NCBI GenBank assembly: GCA_036245525.1
Contig: BTPG01000001.1
Coordinates: 223,133,409 to 223,197,408 of the forward strand
DNA: 64,000 nucleotides
Origin: Semisulcospira habei
Taxonomy: Eukaryota; Mollusca; Gastropoda; Semisulcospiridae
Direction: 5' to 3'
A program made the position numbers and the translations under genes. Shown piece after piece: positions 10,859 through 22,159 of the stretch (positions within the stretch are counted from its first letter, which is position 1; every line of letters starts with the position of its first letter). Under the pieces are notes generated by a model. The model made no database searches. It was not told where the DNA came from and saw only the letters and a program-made list of their open reading frames with translations.

Positions 10859-11165
10859 TTGCCTGCCAAATCGACCACCGCCAGTGGTCTTCGCTTGCTG
10901 CGGACCGCGACACCTGGTGCTCCACCATTTACAAGGCAGCTGCTTCCTTTGAGGACTCTCGCAGAGCTAGTCTTAAGGACAAGCGGCTCAGGAGAAAAAA
11001 CAGAGTTGTCGAAATTCAGAACCCTGACCAGACCTTCCCTCTGCAGCCACTGTGGTCGAACCTGCCTGTCCCGGATTGGCCTCCGCAGCCATGAACATGC
11101 CTGCAGACGACGTGGGCAAGCCCTATGGAATCTTTGTTCACGAAGTCAAGCCAAGAGAGATAAGA
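10859..11165 (+). pseudogene. LINE C-terminal C2H2 zinc finger region
   Basis: A basic linker followed by CSHCGRTCLSRIGLRSHEHAC, a C-x2-C...H-x4-C type finger near 11040-11105, then a short tail. The same module is present on the - strand at the right window edge. In LINEs of this type a terminal finger is thought to bind nucleic acid. It is out of frame with the reverse transcriptase. Confidence 0.7.
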
Positions 11166-11297
11166 AGAAAAAGAATTATTATTAATTTCATGCTCCAATG
11201 ACTGTGTGATTCAAATAAGATAAGGCAACTTGCACATGGGTAACAACTATTGTATTTTGCAGCTATTGCTGGTAAAAAATGTATTTTGATCTTCCAG

Positions 11298-11424
11298 TCT
11301 AATAAAACGAGAGGCGTTGCTCCACACATCATCCACGCTGTCTTGCCTGGGTCCACATGGCACCATGACAGCCAGCCTGGCAAGTCCAGCAGATGCAAGT
11401 GTCAGAAATGCTAAACTTCTCAAG
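11298..11424 (+). CDS. exon of an unidentified + strand gene
   Basis: A 127-base exon with acceptor GATCTTCCAG and donor GTATAA. It enters in phase 2 from the exon ending at 5995 and exits in phase 0. It encodes LIKREALLHTSS followed by a Ser/Ala-rich segment ending NAKLLK. It lies 110 bases after the LINE tail. No domain was recognised. Confidence 0.6.
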
Positions 11425-11639
11425 GTATAATTATCTTAGAACTATCACAGTACATGCTGTCAACATGGGTAATAATACTAATTGACACACATGCACTTAT
11501 GTGGTACATATATTTATTTGTCATAAATGCACCAAATGTATGCTGATTTGTAATTTTTGACCTTTCAGCTGCAAGTTGTAAATCTAAAAATCACAGACCA
11601 GCACAAATTATTGCTGAGGTTACTGCCGTATATTTTTTT

Positions 11640-13619
11640 CAGACACTGTATGTAACTTGTGTTACAGTGTATGTGACATACAGCGTCTTTTATTAGAGTG
11701 TATGTCACATACAGTGTCTTGTGTTACACTCACAAACCAGATAGGTGAGGCTAGCGCTGGCAGAATTGTATGCAAACCAAGGGGAATCACAGCGCTGGAC
11801 AGACAACAGTTAGATCCCCTGCCCCCGCCTATCAGGCACCCAATCGCCAGCCCACAGAGAAATACGCAGGTATAGAATAAGACGATCATTTCCATCCTCA
11901 AAACGAATGGATCAGGTCTCTTATATAACCCATGTCTTTCTCCGGAACTTAGGAAGTGGGCAGGAGAAACATACACACACAAACATGAAGGTGCGCTACT
12001 ATATGTGGTCGGGTACCATGTCTTTCTCCGGAACTTAGGAAGTGGGCAGGAGAAACATACATACACAAACATGAAGGTGCGCTACTATATGTGGTCGGGT
12101 AAATACCCTGATTTCCCACAGTAGATGCACAGAACATTACACAACAATGTAACGATACAAATTTGCCTTGAGTTATAGATACTCACAAACCAGATAGGTG
12201 AGGCTAGCGCTGGCAGAATTGTATGCAAACCAAGGGGAATCACAGCGCTGGACAGACAACAGTTAGATCCCCTGCCCCCGCCTATCAGGCACCCAATTGC
12301 CAGCCCACAGAGAAATACGCAGGTATAGAATAAGACGATCATTTACATCCTCAAAACGAATGGATCAGGTCTCTTATATAACCCATGTCTTTCTCCGGAA
12401 CTTAGGAAGTGGGCAGGAGAAACGTACACACACAAACATGAAGGTGCGCTACTATATGTGGTCGGGTACCATGTCTTTCTCCGGAACTTAGGAAGTGGGC
12501 AGGAGAAACGTACATACACAAACATGAAGGTGCGTTACACTGTATATGACTTTTCCATTCTCGTTCTGCATCAAAGTGACCATGTGATTGTGAGGTGGAC
12601 TATACAGTGAACTCTCAGGTATAACTGCACATGTGGGGTGTAGGGGGCTCTGGATAGAGGTAGCACCTTTGCTGTTCGGCAGCTGCGTCCTACATAGGAC
12701 GGACGGGCATCACTGGTCCTCATCCATCTCCTTAATCTCTCACGTGCTGGCTCCAAGCGCCACACCCTGGCAAACCACCTCAGCTGGTGGGCTAAACCAC
12801 GTGAGGGGGTGGTGTTCACATTGCACCACTAGGCGGATGAGCTGTTTCTGACAGCCAACGGCTAGAGGACGGAGGAGATCAGGTTGGATCCAACGGCCAA
12901 ATGTGGGGGAGTAAACCCTTCAAATCAGGAGTGGAGCCCCGAAGGCAGACAGCTGCCTGTATTCACGCACTGTTCTGGCAGCTCCTGCAGCCAAACTGGT
13001 GCCAAACGTACTGCTTTGCATTCCTTTGGATACATCAGCGAGGCCGAGAGGGGGATCTTGACGACTGGGCACCCCAGGATCTCCATACACTTCGCCCAGG
13101 CTTGCGCCCTGGAGAGGTCACTCCAGTGACTGACCCAGCAAGCGCATATACTCCATTGTCTTCCGAGACAGGATGCCAAAACAAGGAGCGCGTCCAAACA
13201 CCTTAAAATATCCACATTAGCTCATGCACACTGTGTGATGCTCATGAGCACATGCACCCTGAGAGATCAAGAGAGAGAGACACTGTATTCTAGGAATTCC
13301 TGAAAAGACTGAAGACGAGGGTCATGAGGATCTGCACAGGCCCATGGATAGGATCATTAGGACCAGAAGCACAAGCTGGGCTCCTGAGAATCTCTCATTG
13401 TGCACATACAAAGATACGCCCCTTTTCGGCACTTATGACTAGGAGTTCATGTGCAGACTATTCACTTTGCAATCACATAATCGTCTGGTCAGATGGCCTT
13501 CCTAGCATGACCTGAAAGCCAGTGTAACACAAGACAATGTATGTGAAATACATTGTAACACAAGACACTGTATGTGACATACACTGTAATACGAGACACT
13601 TTATGTGACATACAGTCTT
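11640..13619. mobile_element. DNA element of about 2 kb with long array-like terminal inverted repeats
   Basis: The left end (11640-11730) and right end (13520-13619) are inverted copies built from tandem near-palindromes of the type GTGTATGTGACATACA joined by CTTGTGTTACA. No transposase frame was seen inside. The interior holds a 453-bp direct repeat and a GC-richer segment (12600-13200). It occupies the intron between exons 11298-11424 and 14084-14158. The superfamily is unassigned. Confidence 0.55.
11728..12540. repeat. nested tandem repeat, 453-bp unit with an 86-bp inner duplication
   Basis: Unit 1 is 11728-12180; unit 2 runs from 12181 to about 12540. Each contains two copies of an 86-bp block starting CATGTCTTTCTCCGG (11931 and 12017 in unit 1). 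The opening part (ACTCACAAACCAGATAGG onward) is also found at 58409-59116 inside the Crypton-like gene, so it is a dispersed family. Confidence 0.8.
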
Positions 13620-13790
13620 AAAAAATATATAACAGTGACCACTTCTGCCAAATTTAGCAGTTAGGTCCAAAATAACAGACCAGGCACTGTCAAAGTTTTA
13701 ATCATCAGTTTAAATTTTGAGGGCATATATTCAGGATAGATTTTGCATTCTGTCAGACCCCTATTCTGTCAGACGCTTATCCCTGGGCAC

Positions 13791-13993
13791 TTTAACCCTT
13801 TAGCCCCGAAAACAGGAGATGGAGTGACCATGATAATTCAAAGATAGTGCCAGATTAGCTTGGCACCTTCAGATGCCAAGCTAATCTGGCACTACCTTTG
13901 AATTATCATGGTCAATTCATCTCCTGCAACTGTTAGTCGCTAGATAATATCTACAAAATTGAGGAAATGCGGCTGTGTGGTTAAATGAGTTAA
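13791..13993. mobile_element. piggyBac-like hairpin MITE
   Basis: Bounded by TTAA-containing ends (TTTAACCC and GAGTTAA) with a long central stem: a block beginning AATTCAAAGATAGTGCCAG pairs with its reverse complement around a short loop (near 13875). TTAA ends plus CCC-type termini recall piggyBac target sites. It lacks a transposase and belongs to a family with six copies in this window. Confidence 0.6.
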
Positions 13994-14083
13994 TATCTTC
14001 TGATTATGCCCTTATGAAGTGTGTTTATCTTCTCGTTTCATTATTTTACTGCAGTATGATTTTGTTTTATGATCAATTTTCAG

Positions 14084-14158
14084 GATATCAATTCTTTGGA
14101 CCAGGAGTTGAGAGCACATCTGAACAGTGTACCCAGTCCTCGATTCATCACTTTGCAG
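14084..14158 (+). CDS. exon of an unidentified + strand gene
   Basis: A 75-base phase 0-0 exon with acceptor AATTTTCAG and donor GTTAGA. It encodes a helix-like DINSLDQELRAHLNSV followed by PSPRFITLQ. It joins the previous and next exons in frame, which strongly supports the gene model although the product is not recognised. Confidence 0.65.
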
Positions 14159-14804
14159 GTTAGACGTTGAAAACCATTTGTTTTGAGATATTCACCGTTA
14201 TAATTATTTTATTTCTGTTTTTGTTGTTGCTGTCAGTGAGAGCTGTCTAGTGTATTAGTTGTATGGTACACGTATATCTTTGGTGTGTGTGAGCATTTCT
14301 TGTTGGTGTGTCTACTCTGCTAAGTTTATTTTCCTTGTATATCTCGTTGCGTGAGTGTGTATGTTAGGGCATATATATGTACTGTAGGATGCAAGGTGTG
14401 TGTATGTTAGTATGTCATTTGTATGGCGCCTAGAGCTTTTCTATTGAAAGTATAGGCGCCTTAAAAATATACATTATTATTATATATTATTATTATATTG
14501 TGTGTTTTTATCATTAAAAGCATATTTATGTGTTGCATTATTCTGGGGTGAATGTATTGTTTTGACTATCAATTAACTCATTTGAGATGTGCCACATTGG
14601 GATACATGTAATAAAGCCGCATTTCTGAATGCAGCATGCCTTGAATGTGGTATGTAATGTGACTGAACGAGTTCCCAAATTTGTCAATTTAGGGCTTAGT
14701 ATGTTAACTCATTCAAGCGGCCCCGCATCAATAGCTGTGAAACTGTGTGGTCAGTGACAATGCTAGACAACACATCCGCAGCTATTGTAATGTTGCTGGG
14801 TGCC

Positions 14805-15018
14805 TTAACTCATCCTACCCCAGACACACCACAGCATGATAAGGATTGACCATGATAGTTCAAGGGTGATGCCAGAATAGCTTGGCGCCTATGGGCGCCA
14901 AGCTATTCTGGCATCACCCTTGAACTATCATGGTCGGTCTGTGTCCTGCACTAGAGTGCAGTCTTCAGAGGACAACGGCAAAATTTGGGGATTTCGGTGT
15001 TGGGGTAGAATGAGTTAA
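14805..15018. mobile_element. piggyBac-like hairpin MITE
   Basis: Termini TTAACTCATCCTACCCCA and the near-exact reverse complement ending TGAGTTAA. The central stem carries the core GCCAGAATAGCTTGGCGCC and its complement. The copy at 62835-63048 is the same subfamily in reverse orientation. Confidence 0.7.
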
Positions 15019-15284
15019 ATGAGTTCACCAACTCTTTAACTGATCTGTCTGAACAGCCAGTGAATGTTACCCCCATGTGAATGCTGCCACCTGTACTGCA
15101 AACAGTACACCTGAACTGTAAACGGTGCACCTGTTCTGTAAACAGTACTATTTTCTGCACGCACAAGGGGGCAAATTGTAATTTCATTTGTATACGTTTT
15201 GATTTTGTTTGTTTTTATGTTTCTGGTAATATTTGATTTATGTTTAGTTTTAATGTTTAATTGTATTTATTTTGTACTTGTCAG

Positions 15285-15467
15285 AATAACTATTGGTCCA
15301 TGGTGAGAAGTCTTTTGCCCCTGTGGGAGCAGTCGCTGCCTGATGGACCGTGGACTAAAATACCTCAACTTCAGCAGCAGCACCAGCAACATCAGTCGTT
15401 AATCAGCGATCGGTCCACGAGGTCACGACGTCAGCGTGGTACGCTGCAAGCCAGGGCTACAAAATAA
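15285..15467 (+). CDS. terminal exon of an unidentified + strand gene
   Basis: Acceptor GTACTTGTCAG, entry in phase 0, 60 codons, stop TAA at 15465-15467. It encodes NNYWSMVRSLLPLWEQSLP, a Gln/His-rich stretch and a basic tail. The four well-supported exons give about 185 residues of C-terminal sequence. I could not assign a family. The 5' exons lie left of 5824 and were not resolved beyond one candidate. Confidence 0.7.
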   Translation, partial: NNYWSMVRSLLPLWEQSLPDGPWTKIPQLQQQHQQHQSLISDRSTRSRRQRGTLQARATK

Positions 15468-15468
15468 A
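15463..15468 (+). terminator. poly(A) signal AATAAA overlapping the stop codon
   Basis: A canonical hexamer overlaps the TAA of the terminal exon. If used, the 3' UTR is only about 15-30 bases. Confidence 0.45.
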
Positions 15469-15765
15469 GATCTCAGATTATGAAATGTTTTGATTAACTC
15501 CATGGGCATGTTGCCAGTGGCACTACTTACACAGTACAGCCAGAACCAAATGCATAGGGGTTAACCCTTTAAATCCCAGAACTAAATTACTTACATGGCA
15601 TGGAAGGGCTAGTAAAATGTGTATTATTACCAGCTCCTGAACCTCATTCCATATAATTATTTTGATATTGTCCATGAGAACATGTATTTGGACATGAACA
15701 TACCATATGTATGCTGTTAAGCTGCTTGCAGATTCTAAACAAATCTTTTTTTTATGGCTATTTTG

Positions 15766-15960
15766 GACCTATATCCTGATCCCTGTGACCTTGATCTTTG
15801 AGAGAGGTCACTCAAATTGGTATGCTTAAAAAGGTCTTGCCATAAAATATTCTTCGACCAAGTTTGAAGACTGTGGCTTGAATAGTTTCCGAGAAAATGC
15901 CAATGTTAAAGTTTACCACTGACAACTCCGGACACCAGATGGATGACCACTGGCCCATTA
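15766..15960 (+). repeat. dispersed repeat (GTGACCTTGATCTTTGAG type)
   Basis: About 195 bases shared, in inverted orientation, with 47612-47790: a GTGACCTTGA start, a GGTCACTCAAATTGGTATG block, AAAATGCCAATGTTAA and a terminal GATGACCACTGGCCCA block. It is short, AT-rich and non-coding. It is probably an old MITE or SINE; no polymerase III boxes were seen. Confidence 0.6.
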
Positions 15961-16485
15961 CATATGTTCATTTTTGCTATCACTCATGAGCCAAAAAATC
16001 TACTGGAATGCTTGATTATGTAAATATAAATTCTTAAATTGGCACCAGGTCAAAGCAAATTCCAACAAGAGAGAGAGAGGAAGTGAAAAACAAAGAGAGA
16101 GAGAGAATGCATACAGTGTCAATTTGACTTTTTTTGCTCACAGTACGATTACAGTTGATATTATACAGAAGTTTCTGGAGCGCAATGTCCGCGTGCATGC
16201 TGTTGACACCTACAGTTATTATTTTCAGTATTCATTTACATATCCATTGCAATTTCTGTATTTGCAATATATGGCGTCTGTTCAGACATCTTGGCAAACT
16301 TCTTTATACAAGCTGCAATATGCTTTGTAGTTTTGTAGGACATGCATTATTTTCACGTGCATGCTGTAGTTTATTTTGTAACTTTCTGTGCATACATATA
16401 TGACATATGATAGAGCCCGTATCTGGCTTTTTTCCAGTTAATCACTTGATTGCTGTCAAGATAACGGGTGCTATGAACAATTTAA

Positions 16486-16720
16486 ATTGTTTCCTCAAAA
16501 CCCTTACCGATGGCATTACCAATAGGAAGGTACACTAGCTCACCTGATTTCAGCCCAAGTCCGTTGTGTGAATCAGCACAACCAGGGAGGTGACTCCAGG
16601 GAGTCATTCACCAAACGCAGCCCCAGTTGGCCTCCCCTCCCTTCAGTTTCTATAAGTCCCTATGGGCTGACCCACCAGTTTGACCCACTTAGCTGCCTTC
16701 CGGAAGGTTGCACTGGTTTG
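16486..16720. repeat. left inverted terminal repeat, DIRS copy 1
   Basis: Starts with AATTGTTTCCTCAAAACCC then a GATGGCATTAC block. The reverse complement of 22245-22465 matches over about 200 bases, including the ACCTGATTTCAGCC and GGCTGACCCACCAGTTT blocks, with scattered changes and a small indel near 16610. Confidence 0.8.
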
Positions 16721-17473
16721 CCTTGTGTGAATTACCTCGCATTGTGCACTGGACTTTCACTTCGCCCGTGTTGGATTCTTACGAGAGACTGATTTGTGTG
16801 TGGTGGCTGCGCCTGACGGGTTTCTTTTTCTCTTCCGAGCCCTCATGCTTCCCGCAGGGACTTCTATGAGGTAAGGTCTCGGTTAGCGCCCGAGTTGTCA
16901 GCCATGGTGGACGGTCTCCGGCCTTGCGTGCGTTTGTTCTTTCCTCGTGCCACCACGCGGCGGAGCAGGGTATTGCGCTCTTATTTTTGGGCACCCATCC
17001 TAGATAAAATAAGATAATATAAAAAATAAATAAAAAAAGAAGGAGGAGATATGAAAGTATGGACTGTTCGCTTACGGGCCAGCGCTTCCGTTCGTGTGCT
17101 CTGATGGTCTGTTGTAGTGCCCAGCTGCGCTGGTGCCCCGTATGCTTGGGGTTCCAGTGGCCTAGTGACAACCATGACCGCTGCCTACCCTGCTCGGGCT
17201 GCTCCTCGTCCCGACTGTGCAAGGTTTGCGACTCCTGAAAGGAGCAGCACTGGTCCCGCCTCTGAGACTTCTATCATTAGATAGGACTGAATCTTGGCCG
17301 CCCGGGACCGCGGAATGCAGCCGCCGGCGCCTCGCCCCTCGGCTACTGCAACTGCTGCTGCTGTGCCTACTAGCCCCCCGAGACCCCGTAAGCGGGCTTC
17401 ATCGGACATTGTGGGACTGTCTGCGTGAAGGCTGACCGCTACTGACAAGTGTGCTCGCCCCCTGACCGTCTCC

Positions 17474-18901
17474 GCCCTCCCGGCGGGGTATCAGGACCTA
17501 CAGATGCAGGGATGGCCCCGCTCAGCCGGACTAAACCAGATCGAGACCAGGGCCCAGGCCGATGATAAGAGAAGGCGCCATGAGCTGAGCTCTCCAGACG
17601 CCCGCTACCACTTGAGCCCCGCCCATACGGCGCCTATCCACCCGGGGCTCAGATTGCAGACCGCCACGGCACCAGCGGATGGATGGACACATGCGTCACG
17701 GACGCTCACTGTCACCCGAAGTTAGTCCTGGGCAGAGGGCCATCCGACGGCACTCTAGGAGCCCTGATCCACGGTGCAAGACTCGTCGCCCCGACTCACA
17801 CCGCTCCCGCTCGGCACGGCGCGGGTGGAGGGACTGTGGCCAGGCTCCCCTTCTAGCGCGAGAGGGCTCGCGGGCTGGCAGCCACGGCGCCTTCGATCGC
17901 AAGCGAGTACCGTTTTGGCTTGCGGCGGTCAGACTCCTCTGAGCGCCCACCGGGTTCGCGGACCCTTTCTTCGGGCGGGTCCATTGCGCTTGTGGGCTCC
18001 CCCGCCCACAAGAAGCCCTCTACTGTCCACCTGCGCATCGGCGCCCCCTCCCCTGCACCCACCCCTTCTGGTCTCTCGAATGGGGAGGTGGGAGAGGATA
18101 TCCTCAGTCTACATCCGGAGGACTCCGCTTCGGTGCTTCTTCTATGCACCCAGCGGCACCTTCGTTCACCGCTGGCAGCAGTCCTCACTCTTCCCTCCAC
18201 AGCTCGTCGCCTGCCGCCTCTCATGGAGCCGCAGGATCGGAGACCATTAAGGCTCTGGATGCGGCCGCGTGAGTGATCACCAGCTCCCTCCCTCCAGACT
18301 TGTGCCCTCCGTCTCCTCCCATCAAGCGGAAGACCTCGGCCTCTGTCGGCACCTCGCGGCAGGCCAAGCGCATCAAGTCCCTACCGCAACCCCCCTGTTT
18401 CGAGATGTCGCGGACGTATTCAACTCCCACCTGCAGCAGGGTAGGTTGGGGGAGAAGAATTTCTTCGCTGAACGCCAATGGCCCGCATATGTCAACATCC
18501 GCTTTCAGCAGAGTTGGTATGCGGGACTCTCCCAGGCCTTATGTGGCCCCCACCCAACAGTGGACACAGCGGCTATGGCGCAGAGCGGAGGTAAGGGGAG
18601 CGCGGGGGGAGACTCGACCCCGGGCTTTGACAAGACAGCAACCCTTATGCGAAATGCCTTAGCCTGCATAGCGGATTTCTGGGCTTCCCTGGAGACGCTG
18701 GATCCCCTACGTGATCTGCATTCCTTGGCAGTTACCACCAACCGGGCTGTGTACCAGGCCTCCACGAACGTGGTGACGGCTACGGCTAACTGCGACCTGA
18801 TGAGATGGGACGGTGTACTGCTACGGTGCACCGGCCTTCCGGCCTCGGTCACAGTACAACTCAGTCAAGCCCCCCTGGGGGAAGCCCTTTTCTTGGCCTG
18901 A
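17474..18901 (+). pseudogene. DIRS gag-like region
   Basis: Frames rich in Arg, Ser and Pro (RS-like stretches at 17700-17900), then a basic SRQAKRIKSLPQPP segment (about 18350-18390) and, after a frame change, an FDKTATLMRNALACIADF block (about 18627). The same blocks recur in DIRS copy 2. This is the position and style of the ORF1 nucleocapsid-like protein of DIRS elements. It is not open in one frame. Confidence 0.6.
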
Positions 18902-18904
18902 CCT

Positions 18905-20218
18905 GGCAGTCAGTTAAGGAGGCGCCCAAGGACCTATGGCTGTGGGTGGCCTCCGCGGAGCCCTCCTGCTTTCCAACCACCCACAGGGCCGCGGGTCGTC
19001 CCTTGCGGAACTACAGATCCGCCCCTCGACCTTCTTCTTCTTCCAGGGACACGGCTCTCGGAACCTCCACGCCTCTGGCCCCCACAGCGCCCGACGCCGC
19101 GGGCGTGGGAGGACCCAGTGACTCGCTTCCCCCTCAACCCCCACCGACCATTCCGGAGTCCCTGGTCGGCGAGAGGTTAGCCCTCTTCAGAGACGAAGGG
19201 CGGTCCCGGCTTCCAGATGACCTCTGGGTACTCGCCACCGCCTCGGAAGGGCTCCAGATATCGTTCCGACAACCGCCCCCTCTCCGACCCTCGCCACTCT
19301 GGACCCGGTCCCTGGCCTATCCCGGGAAAGCAGATGCCCTGGCAGGTGAGGTCGCCTCCCTACTGCGGAAAGCCGCCACGGAAGTCGTCACCCGCCCCGA
19401 CGTGCTGGCCTTCTACAGCCGCCTCTTCCTGGTTCCCAATACAGGCGGCAGGTGGCGACCGGTCATCGACCTGTCTGCTTTGAACAAGTTCATCACAGCT
19501 ACCCCCCTCCCCCTTTCGGATGGAGACAGCGCGGGCAGTAAGAGCGGCCGTGCATCCCACGGACTTTGCGATCAGCCTACCTACACGTCCCGATGCGTCC
19601 CGCTTCCTGACTCTACTTGCGCTTCGCCTTTTGCGGAATAGTTTACCAGTTCCGAGCGCTCCCTTTCGGTCTCAACCTCGGCCCATGGGTCTTCACCAGG
19701 ATCATGGATGCAGTAGTGGCCCTCTCCAGGCGGGGCTCCTCCAGCCCTCTGTCCAATTACTTGGACGACCTGCTCCTTCGGAACTAGGTGGCTTCTACTC
19801 TGGAGACGGACTGGGACAGTCTTCTGTCGCTCTTGCAGCGACTGGGCTTCCTGGCCAACCACGGAAAATCGGACCTCTCACCTTCCCACACTTTCGTCCG
19901 ATTGGGGATGGACTTCCTGACCAAGCGGCATAGGGTGAGACTGACAGAAGCGCGCGTACAGACGCTGGCGCAGTTAGTGCATCAGGTGTGCATCGCGGAC
20001 ACGGGCCCAACCAGGACCTGGCGGCAGCTGCTGGGACATCAGCGCAGCAGCGGACCTGCTTCCCCTCGGCGGACTCTATTCGTGGCCGATCCCGTTGCAT
20101 CTCCTCTACCACTGGTGCCGATCTTCGGGTGACCTGGAAGCCCCAGTCCCGGTGGGCTCCCTGGTTCGACCACACCTCAGAAGATGGACGGACTCTGTCT
20201 GGCTTGGGTCGGGATTAA
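18905..20218 (+). pseudogene. DIRS reverse transcriptase, frameshifted
   Basis: Conserved RT text is visible in three frames: SRLFLVPNTGGRWRPVIDLS (about 19411-19470), an LPFGLNLGPWVF block (about 19661) and the catalytic YLDD at 19758-19769. Frame changes fall around 19500-19640 and a TAG follows soon after YLDD. The family copies RNA into DNA. Confidence 0.75.
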
Positions 20219-20262
20219 CCCCCCCCCCTGCCTCCCCCCCCCCCCCCCCCCCCCCCCCCCCA
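20219..20262. repeat. poly-C tract inside DIRS copy 1
   Basis: An almost pure C run between reverse transcriptase and RNase H, broken by one CTGCCT. It is a likely slippage site and a spot where assembly length is uncertain. Confidence 0.8.
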
Positions 20263-21100
20263 CAACCGCGGCTCTCGCTGTGTACGGACGCGAGCCGGTC
20301 GGGCTGGGGGATGCATCTCCTTCCCGTGTTCGATGAGACTTTGGGTCAGTGGCCTCCGGCCTTACGGAACAGGCAAAGCTGCTGGGCTGGGCGTTGGAAC
20401 ACTGGGAACCTCGCCTCAGGCACCAGGGGGTTTGGATTTTCTCAGACAACTCACCGGTGGTGTCCTACATTCAGAAGCATACCTTGCATGCTCCTGTACC
20501 AGTTACTGCCCTGGTGCAGAGACCGTGACATCTCGCTCCGGGCGCGACACATCCTGGGCCACCTACACGTGCTCGCGGACTCCCTCTCCAGTCGAGGGCA
20601 GCGCCTGCACACCGAGTGGACGTTCAGGCCGGAGCTCTTCTGGATGATCGGCACTCATTGGGAGATGCCACTGGTTGACCTGTTCGCAACACGGTGGAAC
20701 ACCCAGCTTCCCCCCTTGTCTCACCTGTTCTGGACCCACTCACTTGGGCAGTGGACGCCCTTTCGGTCCCTTGGGAAGGCCTCGTGGCCTACGTGTACCC
20801 CCCCAGCGATGTGGGTATCCAAGGTTCTGCAGAAGCTCAGAGGCTCAAACACGGTCATCTTCCTGGTGGTCTCCATCAAGTGGAACTTTAGTTGGACGAC
20901 AGACCTTCTGAGCCTGGCCACGGACCCACTGCTGCAGCTACCATCGCCGCACACAATGCTGGAGCAGCCGCGGCAGAACCTGTTCCGCCCTTGCCCAGAG
21001 AGGCTCCAACTACACGCTTGGAGGTTGTGCGGAAGGCCCTCTCCACCAGAGGTTTCTTGGGTGCAGTGGCGGCTATCACGGCAGCCCGCAGGAATCACAC
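20263..21100 (+). pseudogene. DIRS RNase H and connection region
   Basis: LCTDASRSGWG at about 20278 holds the first RNase H Asp. Downstream text in shifting frames (a LADSLSSRGQ-like block near 20572 and an LFATRWN block near 20680) matches the region between RNase H and recombinase in DIRS copy 2. Part of it is open in the 361-residue frame 20095-21180. Confidence 0.65.
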
Positions 21101-22110
21101 CTTGCAGGTGTAGAAGGGGAAGTGGAGGCTCCTGCAGGCTTGGTGCCTGGCCAGAGACCTGTCCCCCACGACTCTTTTAGTGCCCCAGCTGGCCGAGTTC
21201 TTCCTTTGGCTGCTTGCGGATCAGGATCTGGCCCCTATCACCATCCGGGGATATTTCCCCCTGATCCCCGACACGTACCAGCATTTGGGCCGGCCGGATC
21301 CAGGAGCGTGCAAAGACCTGGCGGATCTCATGACCCACTTTGAGTTGCAGCGCCTGGTCCAGCGTTCCCCGATTCCACACTGGGACCTTGCGTGGTGCTC
21401 ACGTGGCCGAACTCAGGCCGGTTCGAACCTCTGCCCCTGGCCACCTTGGCGGATGTAACCAGGAAGACATGCTTCCTCCTCGCTCTCGCTTCGGCTGCCA
21501 GTCAGCGAACTCTGCGCCTTGTCCGTGGACCCGACCTGTCTACAGTGGAGAGCGAATGGGTCGGTGCATCTCCTGACAACCCTGCCTTTTTGGCAAAGAA
21601 CAGGTTGCCTGCGGTCGGAGCGCAAGTAATCACGCTCCAACCCCTCAAGGGGTTCGACCGGTCACTGGAATCGCGACAGCAAGGCCCTGTTAGTGGATCT
21701 ACCTGCGCAGACCACGACCCCACCAGTGAGGCAGGACATGCCTCTTCCTGCCTCTGCATGGTGGCAAAACAACATTTCAGCCCAAACAATCTCCTCCTGG
21801 CTCCGCTGGGTCATCTGGTCTGCGTATGAAGACCTCTCCCCTGAGGGGGCTAAGAGGCTGCAGATCCGGGCGCACGAGGTCAGAGCAGTTTCCACAAGTG
21901 TCACATTGGACCGCAACTGTGTGGTGAGACTCACTGAGAGACATTGTGGCGGCAGTGGGGTGGCGATCAAGGGCCACCTTCGCCCAGCTTCTACCTACGA
22001 GATCTCTTGGGACAGTAAGAGAACCTGGCGCTCGTGGGCAATGTCTCCGCGGCGCAGCACTCCCTCCCAGCGCAGACGCGCCATAGAGTGCCCCCAGGGC
22101 GCCTTACTAA
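21101..22110 (+). pseudogene. DIRS tyrosine recombinase
   Basis: The N-terminal part includes ITIRGYFPLIPDTYQHLGRP. The catalytic part has SSWLRWVIWSAYE, the H-x-x-R box in AHEVRA (21870-21887), a VGW block (about 21957) and the FYLRDL box with the nucleophile Tyr at 21992-21994. A one-base frame change separates the last two boxes, so the enzyme is broken. In DIRS elements it inserts the circular DNA intermediate. Confidence 0.75.
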
Positions 22111-22159
22111 GCATGTTACTGTCACGGGGTATTGTGAGCAGCACCCTCCACCTTTTCGT

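Larger units (their letters stand above)
6680..11187 (+). mobile_element. APE-type non-LTR retrotransposon (LINE, RTE-like), degenerate
   Basis: Order of parts: a GC-rich 5' leader of about 0.9 kb, an apurinic-type endonuclease, a reverse transcriptase, a C-terminal C2H2 finger, and a short A/TTA-rich tail at 11160-11187. The leader boundary is approximate and no clear target-site duplication was found. It lies in the intron between exons 5824-5995 and 11298-11424. Several in-frame stops, frameshifts and an internal tandem duplication make it dead. A second, 3'-end copy lies at 63648-64000 on the - strand. Clade assignment is from general resemblance only. Confidence 0.85.

Noticed and set aside
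17853..18276. Long overlapping open frames on both strands of the DIRS GC-rich part
   Set aside because: High GC gives long chance frames. Only those carrying DIRS protein blocks were kept; the same applies to 33.4-37.6 kb.
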